Part shown: positions 35,926 through 47,368 of the stretch, piece by piece
Numbering within the stretch: the first letter of the stretch is position 1
Layout of the letters: each line of letters begins with the position of its first letter
Source of the DNA: Hybos culiciformis
Taxonomy: Eukaryota > Arthropoda > Insecta > Diptera > Hybotidae
Length of the DNA: 64,000 nucleotides
Reading direction: 5' to 3'
Assembly: GCA_964007475.1 (NCBI GenBank)
Contig: OZ023275.1
Span: 20,439,829 to 20,503,828 of the forward strand
Position numbers and translations under genes: made by a program
The notes under the pieces: generated by a model
What the model saw: the letters and a program-made list of their open reading frames with translations, nothing else
The model's database searches: none
What the model was told of the DNA's origin: nothing

Positions 35926-38405
35926 CACTTTATAATTAATATAATATAACATTTTCAACTGTTTTGGTAGTGGGCGTAAATTAACACGAGTAACAATTTA
36001 AAACGCAATTATCTAAACTATAATTCAAATAAATTATTTTAAATGAAAATACACTCTGTCTGAAGTACTAATTCTATTTTAATTGAGTGGATCGACTGAT
36101 TAGAAAAAAAAAAACTGTGATATACCCATTATAGATAAGAGAATTTTCGACACCGAGCTTCAGAGTGTTGACTGAGAAATAAAGAAATAAATTATACTAT
36201 TATTATTATTAATAACCATAGTTTCCATCATTTCATATTATTTGAATATTTTAGAATTTTTAAAACAGCACTTAAAACTTGTTTTACTTCAAGCTTTGAG
36301 ATGTAATGTGATAACGAAAATAATCAGTTTAATTTAAGATTTTATTTCCATTTGGTGATGATAACATATTTTTAATCTCCCTTTAAAGTAATTTCACATT
36401 CTCAGACAGTATTCCTTCTGTTCTTCTGTTACACGTCTGATCCGAACAAAACCCTTATCTCATAGTAATTTATTGATAACCAGGACTTAACATGCAAGGT
36501 ATTATTTCTTGAAGAAATCTAAATATGCGTTTCATAAAATAGCAAATATTTTAAAAAACAAAGATTTTTTAGGATTTGTAGGATTTCAGGATTTCAAAGC
36601 CAAATAAAACTAACATATGGCTTTTTGTATCTTTTTCTGAACATTCATACTTAACAGATATTATATCTTCATTGATTCATGATTTAATAAATAAAATTAT
36701 TATTAATTATTATTATTAAAAGTAATAAAATATAGATTTCAATATATTTCAAAAATATAGTGTGTGAAATAATCAACTTAGCACTGCAGTGCGGTTTTAT
36801 ATTTGTAAAAAAACTAATTTAATATAATGTAAATTTAATTCCAATTGGTTATGAAGTTGCAAATTAAATCACCAGCTGTTGTTAATAGAATATTTTTCCA
36901 TTAATTATAAATAATATTATATAATTTAGAACAAAAATTGACCTCCTCCTAAAAAAACAGTGAAAGTTATAAAAATTTTAATTTATTTAAGTTCTAATAA
37001 AATTAAAAGAAATAAATCAAAACTCAGATCGGCTCACTTGCTGGTTTTAAGTTATTTATTTACGTATATTATTAGACTCATTGAAATTTTTCTCAATTAA
37101 ATGTTGTATTAAGTCGGTTAAATAAATGGCTTAATTCAAAAACAGTCCATTCTAAACTCATTTGTTATTCAAAATTAAAAATAATAATAATAGGATCACA
37201 GTTTTTCACAATTAAAAAATAAAAAAAAATAAAAATAAAAAATGTGTGGTTTTTCACTTCTCGTTTATTATTTATTTATTTAAAAAAATAAAACTAAAAA
37301 AAAAAAATTGCATCCGAAAGCTTTTCACCCTATATGTAGTGCGAATCAACGCGCGCATTTGATGCGGTTTATTTATTTTCTGTTATGTATTTGTTGTGTT
37401 TTATCTTTATATAAGTAATGTATATATTTATACATATATTTTTTAAATTTTTTTTTTTTATTATTATTATTATTTTTTATTATATTTTACATATTTTATT
37501 ATTTTATTATCATCATGACTGAATTGCGAAACGCGAAAGAATTCATTGTCAAGGTCGAACATTGTTCCAATATATGTGTATAGAGAGTGCACTATAATAC
37601 CAATATAAAAATTGCACTTTGGGGATGTATTTAACTTATATTGTTTAATTGATTTAAATATAGTTTTATGCAGATATTGCTGTTGTTTTGTAATGACATA
37701 AGTATTTGTCCATTATATTCATTGTTAAATTACAGTTTATTATATGGATGACTATATTATATATAATGTAGTATTTATAGAAACATCTATATTATATTCA
37801 AATTAAATATGAAAATAAATAAATTTTATTTCTTTATTGATTAATACAAAAAAAAAAATATAGTGATCTTGTTAAATTGAATCTAAATTATCTGTGTGAA
37901 ATAAATTATTTTGTTTTAGTAAAAAATTATTTATATATTGTAGTAGTACAATACTATAGAAAGTTGAGATAGTAGATTTGTTCCAAAAATTGAATTATCA
38001 ATTTCTAAGGCCTATTTCGACTTTCCAACCATTATTGATCTATTTAAAAAATCATAAAAATATTTTGCATATTGCGTATATACATTATAATTATGTAGGT
38101 GTATTGTGTATATATTAATTTTTCATCTTCAATATATTACCTCATTTTCACATGATTTATACTTCAAAAAAAAAAATACAGCTTTTAAAATTTTTTATTT
38201 TTTCCAAACAAAAATCATTTAAATAATTAATTTTAATAGTCGAATAATAAAAAAAAAATGTATTTAACTAGGTTTTTTTTTTAATTTGAACCTTGTAATT
38301 AGTTTTTGCAAAAATTTAATCTTTTACGATCTGACTAAATTATCATTCTCAATTTAACATTAACTATATATTTATAAAACAAGGCTAATGCACTTTATTT
38401 AGCAG
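35926..38405. other. AT-rich non-genic stretch
   Basis: ATT-rich microsatellite-like DNA around 37455-37510; no supported gene. Confidence 0.6.
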
Positions 38406-38549
38406 ATTATTCAAATTTGTATTGATATACATTTTGTATGCAAGTCAATTTTCCGATATAAGATAGAATATGGCGGAAATCAAAAGACGAAAATATTGAG
38501 AAGAATAGGTAAATATCAAAAGCACGGTTGTTGTTGTTCTGAAGAATAG
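38406..38549 (+). CDS. Candidate exon with cysteine triplet
   Basis: The acceptor CTTTATTTAGCAG ends at 38405. Phase 0 is open for 47 codons to TAG at 38547-38549. The peptide has basic middle residues (GGNQKTKILRRIGKYQKHG) followed by Cys-Cys-Cys-Ser-Glu-Glu. A donor-like AG|GTAAAT at about 38508 could end it earlier. Its phase fits the donor of the 35761 leader frame, but that link is speculation. Confidence 0.22.
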   Translation: MIQICIDIHFVCKSIFRYKIEYGGNQKTKILRRIGKYQKHGCCCSEE

Positions 38550-39867
38550 TGGCGCAAAACGGAATTATATATATAATTTTCAAAGCAATATAAGGTCTCT
38601 AAGGCGAAAATTTAAGTCTATAATCAAATAGTAAATTTATATAAATATATATTATATACTAAGGTAATGATAGTACCTACAGTTAGATTATTTTATTTTT
38701 CTTTGGTTCAACGATATTCACGCAATTTCTATTAACTATTTTATGTAAAATATTTTTAATTTTTATTTTATTTTTTAACTATTTTATTATTCAATTCAAA
38801 TCAAATTTTTTTTAGTGTAGCATGCGCCAAATTTTTCTATTGCATACGTAAACTTTCTTTCGCTCTTTTACTTTCTTCGTAAACTATCAATTCGAGCATG
38901 CGAACTGTTATTATTATAGAAAGTTTTTTTATTTTTTTTTTTTTCGTATATTTTTATGTAATTTATTTTACGAATGTTTAAAAAAAAAATAATAACCAAC
39001 ACGTAAAATGCATTTTACACGTTTACACGTACTAGTTTGCGAAATATATACATACATGTATCTACATTTCTTTTTTAATATTTATTTTTACATTTGAAAT
39101 AAATGTAAAAATTAATAAATGCACTTTTTTTTATTTATATAATGTACATAATATAACACTAATATATATAATACATTTATATTATATATATAAATAAATA
39201 TTAAACAAATTAAGTGCTTAGTATTACTTTTCCCTAATAGTGATTTTAGAAAATACTGTTCTAGTTTAATTTTATTCTAAATACCAGTATACTTTATACA
39301 ACAGATAGTGTAAAAGGGAAGGGAGCTTCTTAATATTACTATTAAATAAATTTTTATAATAGTGTTCCTTTTTGGCAGTAGACATTGTACACTACGAAAG
39401 TAAAAACTTTTTTTGTAGATAAATGGGAAAACTAGTTGTTAAACTACTTGGGAAAATTAAAAAAGGCGATTAACTGAATGACTGTTGCATAAAAATGGAT
39501 CATATTGCAATGCAATTATAGTTCTACAATTCACTGAACTATTCCTTGTCTATTACAGGGAGCAATGAGATTTTTGTAATGTTTCGATTCTAGTTGATGT
39601 TTGAAAAAAATATTGCCAATATTTTAACTTATCATATAATCTAAAGATATGAAAGATGTCAATAAAAGTATATATGCACTATTTAGTAAAAAAGAAGAAA
39701 AAAAAATGTTCATTGTTACAATTCGTAAGTGTAAATATTGTAATTTCTCATTTAATAAATTATAACATTATAGAAAAAGTTCTAAAAAAAAAACCCCTCA
39801 ATTTTTATATACAAAATTTTCTCGAAAGCATTATGTGTTGCACATTCGAATTATACATATATATGTA
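38550..39867. other. AT-rich non-genic stretch
   Basis: Contains CACGTAAAATGCATTTTACACGT-type palindromic words near 39000-39030. No gene seen. Confidence 0.55.
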
Positions 39868-40101
39868 CTATCTTGATTGCAAATATACACATAATTTGTA
39901 CACACATTCGGTTAATCGGGTAAAAACGGGATGAACGGTTAAACAAAATTCATTTTTGTTGCGAACCCAATGAATATTTAATATTAATGTTGATGCAATT
40001 CGGCCGCTGCTTCCGTTGCTATTAGTTGCGGATCCGCATGTTGGCTTCTTAAATATTCTTGTTTCGGAATTTTTTTGTTTTATCGCATTTCCGCCGCCGT
40101 T
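39868..40101 (-). CDS. GC-island open frame rich in Gly, Ser and Asn (candidate)
   Basis: A GC-rich island (about 39990-40105) reads on the minus strand as an open frame of 77 codons between TAA (40104-40102) and TAG (39870-39868). The GC-rich part encodes GGGN, then FKKPTCGSATNSNGSSGRIA, a low-complexity polar stretch like those in regulatory proteins. No clear acceptor precedes it and no Met starts it. The plus strand is also open for about 40 codons (Leu/Pro/Val-rich). It could be an exon, a 5' UTR island with CCGCCGCCG, or a transposon piece. Confidence 0.25.
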   Translation of the reverse strand, partial: NGGGNAIKQKNSETRIFKKPTCGSATNSNGSSGRIASTLILNIHWVRNKNEFCLTVHPVFTRLTECVYKLCVYLQSR

Positions 40102-40630
40102 TTAATTATTTTCACGAGAAATAACAAGGAAGTTTTTTTTTTTTTAATTAATTTATTTATATGTCAAAATGAAAAGAAAATATTTGAAATAAAATTGGAA
40201 TATAATGTGAGAAGAAAGTGAAATTTATAAGAAGAACTTGAAGAAAAATATATCTAAAAAAAAATTTTTTAAAAGCAAATTATATAATGTGGAAAATTTT
40301 TTTAAATTGAATAATTTGAAATTATCAATCAATAATTTTGAACAACATAAATTATGTAGAAATTATTAAATTAAATACATAAAATAGTTGATGTGCAAAA
40401 AAAAAAACAAGAAAAATAAACATCATATTATAGATTCCTGAAATTCGAAAATTAAAATCGAAAATATATAGTAAACTGCTACGGCTAGTAAAAAAAATTA
40501 AAAAAAAAAAAAATTGTTTTTATTTTTTTAATTTTTTGATCTTTTAAATTTCTTTTCGATTTTGTTTGGCGACGAACGAATAAATAAATAAAAACTTATG
40601 TTATTCTTTTTCAATTCATTAACCAATATA

Positions 40631-40804
40631 TTTCTCTCACATGCTTAGAACTTCATCAGGGCTCGAAGTTATATATATAAAAAAAAAATGCATATTTTTA
40701 TAATTAATATCTCACTTAACTTCCTTTAATTTTTTTTCTTCATTTTTATTGAATTTAAAAAATATTTCGAGTCCCGATGAAGTTATAAACACGAGTGAGA
40801 AACA
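40631..40804. mobile_element. Imperfect foldback MITE-like element
   Basis: The left arm (TTTCTCTCAC ... AACTTCATCAGGGCTCGAA) pairs with the right arm, whose reverse complement reads TTTCTCACTCG ... AACTTCATCGGGACTCGAA. Arms are about 40 bp with a few mismatches; the A/T-rich centre is about 90 bp. No clear target duplication. Confidence 0.6.
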
Positions 40805-43800
40805 AATTGATTACGGAATTAAAAAAGATAAACATCATTATTTATTAATTTGTCCTTTTTTCGCCAAATATAAGAATAAATGCAAATCATAAAATTTTAG
40901 TTTTATTTGTCAAATAACGTGCAGAAGCTGGAGAACTAATTAATCTTCTTGAAATTTTTAATATAATTTTATTAGTTTTCAAAAAATCACATTAAAAAGA
41001 TATATTATGATTTTTAAAACATCGCAATTTAATTCGTCCCAAAAATTGTTTAATTACATGGATGTCCTTAATATAAAATTGCACAGCTCTACAATTATGT
41101 ATATATCGATATAATTAAGGATTTAAGGATTAAACTTATGCAGCCAATATAATTATTAATTCCTAGCTAAACAACTAAATAACCCAAATTTTGACATATT
41201 TAAAAAAATAAAATAAAAAATTAATTTTATTTTTAAATTTATAAATATTTAAAAAAAAAATTGATTTATATTGTGAATAAAATTAAAAAAAAATATATAA
41301 AAAATAATTACTTTTACAAAAATAAATTAGAAATAGTCAAGTGTATTTTTAATTTCAATTTCCCTTTTTTTTCGATTTTTTTTTAAAAGGAATTTCAATT
41401 CGTTGTAAATACTTTTATTAATAAAAATACAGGTAAGTTTTTATTATTAGAATTACATCAGTTTATAAACATTGTATCTGCCAAATATTTTAAGAAACAA
41501 TTTGACGTATAAGAAAACTTTTAATTTATACTTCAGAAAACTAACTGAAGGATTAGGTATTTGTTTTTGGTTTTTTCTATTTAATTTTCAGAAAAGTTTA
41601 TATTAAAATTATAACATTTTGGATCCGAGTCGACCCTAATATCTATATAGTTATTAAAAATTTTACAAGTATTTCCTGAATAATTCAAGGAACAAGGATT
41701 TTTAAAACATTTACTTAAAATTAAACACTGAAAATTGTGCACTAAAAAAACAGATAGCTTCTGCAGCTATAATTTCTATATATCCCTTGCTATGTAATTT
41801 ATTCTTCACTAGAAAAAACAATAAAAAGAACTTTTGCTATAATTCATTTGATATACTTGGATGTAATAATAATAAATTAAATATTTTTAGCACATATTTC
41901 CAGAAAATAACGCACTTTTTTCTGCTATAGCTAATTTTACGTTATAATTATTTGTTGTAGCTTCCTCGCGTCATAATACTGATCTTTTGTTACTACATAA
42001 TATTCTAAAATATTTTCTTCAATTTTTAACCCTTTGAGACGCACCATAAATTTTTGTTTTCAAGTGAAAATTCTTTAGTGTCTATTCGTATTTTTTGATT
42101 GGGCTTCACAAGTCTTTTATTGTTTTATATAATGTTTTATAGTAGTTGATCCAAACATTACGCGTAATGATAGAAAGTTTCACTTGCATTGATTTTTCCT
42201 AAAATCTAATTTTTTTTTTATTCATTTCGTTTTTCTCAAAACTATTTAAATTTGTTCCAGTAGTATATTTAATTATTTTAAAAATAATAGAATCATCAAA
42301 TTTTAATATAACATAAATGTACATATTTATTAGGAAATACAAATTCAACAAGAAAATAAAAAACTCACATAAAAAAGTTATTAAAAGTTTCAGAATATAG
42401 TATCCGACGCTTACTGTGAATAATTTTAGATATACTTCGGATGCTTTTTTTTTTATTTCAATCTTAAAGGGTTTTTTAATACTATGTTCTCACTTAAAAA
42501 ATATTCCATTTTTATTCCAGTCATATACAACTGTCATTCACGGCCTTGAAAAATGGAATTTCAATGGAATTGAATTGACTGTTAAAAAAATATGCAACTA
42601 AAGAAAATAGTTAGGAACATTTTTTCGCAAATTATAAATTTTTTCACTTTTTTATGACATTTTGGATAAAATATTTTTACTACCATCTCTCTGACTAAGT
42701 CAAATGAGAAATATAAATTTCATAATTCCGGAATAGCTATATGTGCACAAATTCCAATATATTCCGGAATTTATTCATAATTCTATTTACGATTTGCAAA
42801 CAAAATTCCTTAAAAATTATTAAAAAAAAAATTCAATAAAAGTTTTTGACAATCATAAATCATCGTAAAAATTTCCTATATACATAAATTATATGTAAAA
42901 TACCTATTTTTCTTTTAATATTGCGTAAATAAAATATATGTGTAATTTAATTTTGCGAAGAAAGAAATAAAAAGTAACTTAAATTATTAGAAGAAAAAAA
43001 AGCTTAGAAAACTTACAAAAAAAAAAAAAATAAAAAAAAATTTAAGCAAATAATTCAATTTACGTACAATAATAATTATTTATTTTTACAACATTTGCAT
43101 TTTGTAAATTTTACGCAATATATCATATCTGTTTCCACCACACTAATTTTTCTAATAAAAAAAAAAATAAATTGTTGTTATATTGATTATTTATTTAATA
43201 ATAAAAATTTCAATAAGAATGTGTCTACTTATTTATTTATTATTCTATAGATATATATTGTACTTATATTTATACCTACTACAACAGTATTGAGTCTTAC
43301 ACATTTTGAACCATTAAACACGTGTAAATACTTATTCGAATTTATTATATTTCATACCTATATGGAATGCCTAGTAATATTGAAAACACTCAGCTAATGA
43401 ATTAAGATATCTGAATTTTTTTTGCATTTTCAATATTAAAAAAAATGTGTAATAATGAAATAATATATAATTTTTCATAGATTTAAAAAATATTTAAAAA
43501 AAAAAACAAAAAAGAAAACATTTTTATGTTTTATCATAACAAATTAAAATTATTCAAATTTATGATTTATCCCAGATCAATGATACTTTAGTTTGATATA
43601 TAATTTATTTTAAGAGTTTTTTTTTTTGTAGAAAACAAAAATTAAAAAAGTTCAACTGAAAATTTTTTAAGCTTCGTCTGAATCACCGCACAATGATTTT
43701 TCTATAAAATATTTAGTTTTAATATAAATATGTTATTAATATTAATTAAAATGTATATAAAATTTCCGAACCGAAATATTTTAATGACCCTAAATTGTGC

Positions 43801-43913
43801 TAAAATTATATTCTACTTTTGAATTGAAATTGGATTGAGATTGAACTGTAGTTATATAACTTGAAGACCAGACAAAAAAACAATACTGAACTCCAATGAA
43901 AAAAACGAATCTA
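40805..43913. other. AT-rich non-genic stretch
   Basis: No supported gene. It includes the second copy of a dispersed repeat (41750-41830) and two ATTCCGGAAT palindromes at about 42724 and 42762. Confidence 0.55.
41750..41830 (+). repeat. Dispersed repeat, diverged copy 2
   Basis: Shares GCAGCTATAATTTCTATA and downstream words with 30372-30454. Confidence 0.5.
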
Positions 43914-44770
43914 GGCTAATTCATCGCCTAGCAATTCATCGCCAAGCAATTCATTGCCAGCAATTCATCGCCAGCAATTCATCGTCAAGCAATTCATCGT
44001 CAAGCAATTCATCGCCAAGCAATTCATCGCCAGTAATTCATCGTCAGTAATTCATCGCCAGCAATTCATCGCCAGCAATTCATCGCCAGTAATTCATCGG
44101 CAGCAATTCATCGCCAGCAATTCATCGCCAGCAATTCATCGCCAAGCAATCCATCACCAGCAATTCATCGCCGCCGGTAGCGATGAATTGCTGGTGATGG
44201 ATTGCTTGGAGATGAATTGCTGGCGATTCATATTTTATGTTTTTTTTTTTGGTTTCTTTTTTATATTTCGGCGAAAAAAAAATTTTGCCGTCGAAAAATG
44301 TATGAAAATTGTGAGTGGCCATTTCTCCAAAACGGGGCATTTCCGAGAAAAAAGCGTTTGAATTTGGTGATTTGGGAACCGCCTCTACTTCCTCACCAAG
44401 TTTCTGCCACATCGGGCTAATTTTTTTTTTTTTTTATATATATTTCGGAGGAAAAATAATTTTTCTATAGAAAAATGTATGAACATTTTGAGAGGCCAAA
44501 TCTCCGAAACGGAGCATTTCCAAGATAGTCCAAGATGGTTTGGGCACCGCCTCTACCCAATCACCAATTGGCGATGAATTGCTGGCGATGAATTGCTGGG
44601 GATGAATTGCTGGCGATGAATTATTGGCGATGAATTGCTGGCGATGAATTACTGGCGATGAATTACTGGCGATGAATTGCTTGGCTTTGAATTGCTTGGC
44701 GATTAATTGCTGGCGATGAATTGCTGGCGATGAATTGCTTCGCGATGAATTGCTAGGCGATGAATCAGCC
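43914..44770. mobile_element. Foldback element with minisatellite arms
   Basis: The left arm (43914-44172) holds about 18 units of a 14-15-bp repeat, AATTCATCGCCAGC and variants. The right arm (44570-44770) holds about 14 units of its reverse complement. The outermost 28 or so bases match between arms (GGCTRATTCATCGCCTAGC, inverted), so these are true ends. Three further inverted units lie at 44180-44228. The centre has two diverged copies of a roughly 190-bp unit: TATTTCGGCGAAAAA... to CGCCTCTACTTCCTCACC, and TATTTCGGAGGAAAAA... to CGCCTCTACCCAATCACC. Foldback elements such as Galileo and FB of Drosophila have comparable arms, but no transposase is present, so the superfamily is open. Open frames across the arms (43954-44361, 44122-44412) are repeat artefacts. 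Confidence 0.8.
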
Positions 44771-44789
44771 GCTCACCGAAAAAACAACA

Positions 44790-44930
44790 CTAAACTTTAA
44801 TTACGCGGCCCTTCAAGAACACACGAAATGTCTTAAGGTCGCGTTGCCGTAGTATATTACGCAATAGGGAATGGTAATCGTCTAGAACTACAGGGAAAAA
44901 ACTTTAAATCACGTATAACTTCAAACCGCT
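44790..44930. other. GC-richer block flanking the foldback element
   Basis: ACGCGGCCC, GGTCGCGTTGCCG and related words stand out from the AT-rich surroundings. It may be the remains of a larger element into which the foldback inserted. No open frame of note. Confidence 0.35.
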
Positions 44931-46582
44931 CTTAAAATATAAAGGCAAATAATCAAATTGATTCTAAGCCCATACTGAACTTAAATAACTTAATCAAATT
45001 ATTACAGAAAATATTAAAAAAAAAAATTAAAACTTAATTTGCTCATTTTTAACAAAAATTAAATTATTTATTATACAAAAAAAATTCTCAATTTATGGCT
45101 GCAGTAATGAAAATCTCTACTGGTATATTAATCATGATGACATTACATTATGTAATTTCATTTGTTCTAACTTAGTTGGTTTATCCCATTATATACTTCT
45201 TATGCTTCTTATTTTAAACATCAGGCTCGTAATTGGAGATGATATCGCAACTGAATATAAATTTGAAAGCTAACAACAATTATTCTCCTTTGCTATACAT
45301 ATATTATATTGATAAAATTTATTGATTCTTTGATTGATGAAAAAAAAATAAATAGTTAATTTTATCTTGTATCTGGGGAATTAGTTGCACAAGCACTAAA
45401 TATACTGCAGTGATTTGACTTTATGAAGAATAAAAATAAATAAACAAAAATTATATGTAATATTATGTTGAAGATCTACGTAGTTCCACTGACCGTTAGT
45501 GCTTAATTTCAAGACCATGTTCTTAAAATTTATTATTTGTAGAAAAAAAAAAAGTTTCTTCCTTTAAAGGTCCTTAAAATTGTTTACTCTTACTCTTTTG
45601 AATTCAGTCAAACATCATATTTCTTGACTTTATTCTTATTAAGGTTAGCCCTGCTAACGTTATTAATGTTAAAAAGCTACATTATTATTATTAGCGTGCA
45701 AATGAACACAGAAACAAACCATCATTAATTGTGAACTGCGATAAGGGCGATAAAGGCTATGCTAAAATCTAAGTTCATTTTCATCGTAAATGTGTCGTTG
45801 CTAATTGATTCAATTTAGTAAATTTTCATACACTGTCTAGATAAGGTTAACTCAGTTCCAACACATAACAAAGAATATTAGCGCTGCTCTTATCGTACAT
45901 CGCAATCGCAACTAACATTATGGAGCGATTTTTTTTTATGTTTTATCACTAAATATGATAATAATATTACCTATAATATAAAATGTTTCTTTTATTTTGC
46001 TTCTAAATATATATGATGGTCACCTTAACAATATAATAGATAGTTTATTTAATTTTCCGTTGAATGGACAATGAAAATTTAATAGTGTACCATATATGCA
46101 ACGTAAGTGTATCTCATATGTGGTATTTATGATTTTTTTTTTCTAAAAATATTGAATGAAATAATATATTTTCCCATTTGAATGAATATCAAAATGTCAA
46201 TAGCAAATTGAATATTCAATATAGTGTTAATGTGTGTATAACTAACTAATTTAACTAACTATATATGTACATTCATTTCGTATATTTTACATTTTATAGG
46301 CTTATTGAATTAAATTTTTTTATATCAATATACTCTTCAAAAATAGATTTAATTAAAAAAATATATATAAATTTATCTCAAAATCTCTATATAATATTAG
46401 CCTAATTCATAAAATTGATTTTACTATTCTTTTATAATTTCTATAATAATAATAGGTAATAATAATAATAATGATAATAATAATAAATAAACATTGTTAT
46501 AAAAATATAACTATTAAAATGAAGATAACAAAAAAACAAAAATTCATTTGAATTGAAAAATTCTCTAACTGGATTTTTAGAG
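44931..46582. other. AT-rich stretch with one element relic
   Basis: 45735-45905 carries GCGATAAGGGCGATAAAGG at its left and GTACATCGCAATCGCAACT at its right, a weak inverted arrangement sharing words with 15890-16015. AAT microsatellite near 46445-46490. No gene seen. Confidence 0.5.
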
Positions 46583-46859
46583 CATTATACATCGTCTGCT
46601 GAGAAATGAAACAACGTATAATGAAAAGTATAGTTTCGAGTAATTTGAATTTAAAGATTTGAAAATTAAAAAAAACGTATTAAAAAATATCAAGTAGCGT
46701 ACAATTTTCATCTAAAAAACACGTTTTAATCAACATTAAGAATATTACAAAGTAGTTGTACTTATAAAATCGAGTACGAGGAATCGAATAGTGCTATTGT
46801 CAATTAATGACGTATCAATGTCATACGTTATTTCATTTCTGAGCCGACGACATCATATG
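46583..46859. mobile_element. MITE with about 37-bp terminal inverted repeats
   Basis: The left end reads CATTATACATCG-TCTGCTGAGAAATGAAACAACGTAT. The reverse complement of the right end reads CATATGATGTCG-TCGGCTCAGAAATGAAATAACGTAT. About 30 of 37 bases match. Element length is 277 bp. No certain target duplication. The short minus-strand open frame at 46853-47059 starts beyond this element and ends inside its right arm. Confidence 0.65.
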
Positions 46860-47150
46860 AAGTATGGAGTCATAGTTTTCCACATAATTTTATTCACACG
46901 TACCTTTTTAATAGGTTCTAATTGATAAATTCTTATTTTCATCGAAATTGGTATAAAAAGAATAAAATTTGGAACCTTTGGATAGGACAGTATAATAGGA
47001 TAACAGAATATTTTGTCATTCAAACGGTTGAAGCCGGTGGACTTAGTTAGTATAAACATTTTAGTGTGTCCAGATATAGGAAATTAAAAAAGGTTGACTT
47101 TTGTTTTTGACAGATATCCAAATTGTTGACTAAAAACATATTACATAGTA

Positions 47151-47368
47151 CCATAGATTAAGAATATACATGGATTCTTAGCTTCATACGACATTATTTT
47201 TGGTATTTTCATGTGAATGTTTAGTAAAACAAAATAAAATACGTGATAATTATCAATATATGAAAAGAATTTTATTTAGTTTTACTAACACCCTTACATA
47301 AAAATACCAAAAAAGACTGAAAACATTTTGTATGAAGCTATAAATCTTTCTGTATTCTTAATCTATGA
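47151..47368. mobile_element. 218-bp MITE with TAGTA flanks
   Basis: The left end CCATAGATTAAGAATA and the inverted right end TCATAGATTAAGAATA match. Pairing continues inward through TAGCTTCATAC, TTTTTGGTATTTT and TTAGTAAAAC, AAATAAAAT (arms about 95 bp, imperfect). TAGTA lies directly outside both ends (47146-47150 and 47369-47373), a likely target duplication, or TA if the element is Tc1/mariner-like. Confidence 0.7.

Noticed and set aside
41390..41432. 43-bp plus-strand microexon between a T-tract acceptor and CAG|GTAAGT
   Set aside because: Splice sites are good but the body is AT-rich and such pairs are expected by chance in 64 kb of this composition.
42369..42413. 45-bp minus-strand microexon (CACAG acceptor, GTGAGT donor)
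   Set aside because: Two frames open, no neighbouring exon; not enough to call.
43954..44361. 135-codon plus-strand open frame, the longest in the window
   Set aside because: Three-quarters of it is the 14-15-bp minisatellite read as protein; the antisense frame is open for the same reason.
43914..44770. Regularly repeated array considered as CRISPR
   Set aside because: Units are contiguous 14-15-bp repeats without spacers, inverted in two arms, in a eukaryotic context.
45735..45905. Possible inverted-repeat element with GCGATAAGG / CTTATCG words
   Set aside because: Arms match only loosely and no ends or target duplication could be set; noted in the stretch entry only.
46853..47059. 68-codon minus-strand open frame
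   Set aside because: Lies between two MITEs and ends within the arm of one; no start context or splice evidence.
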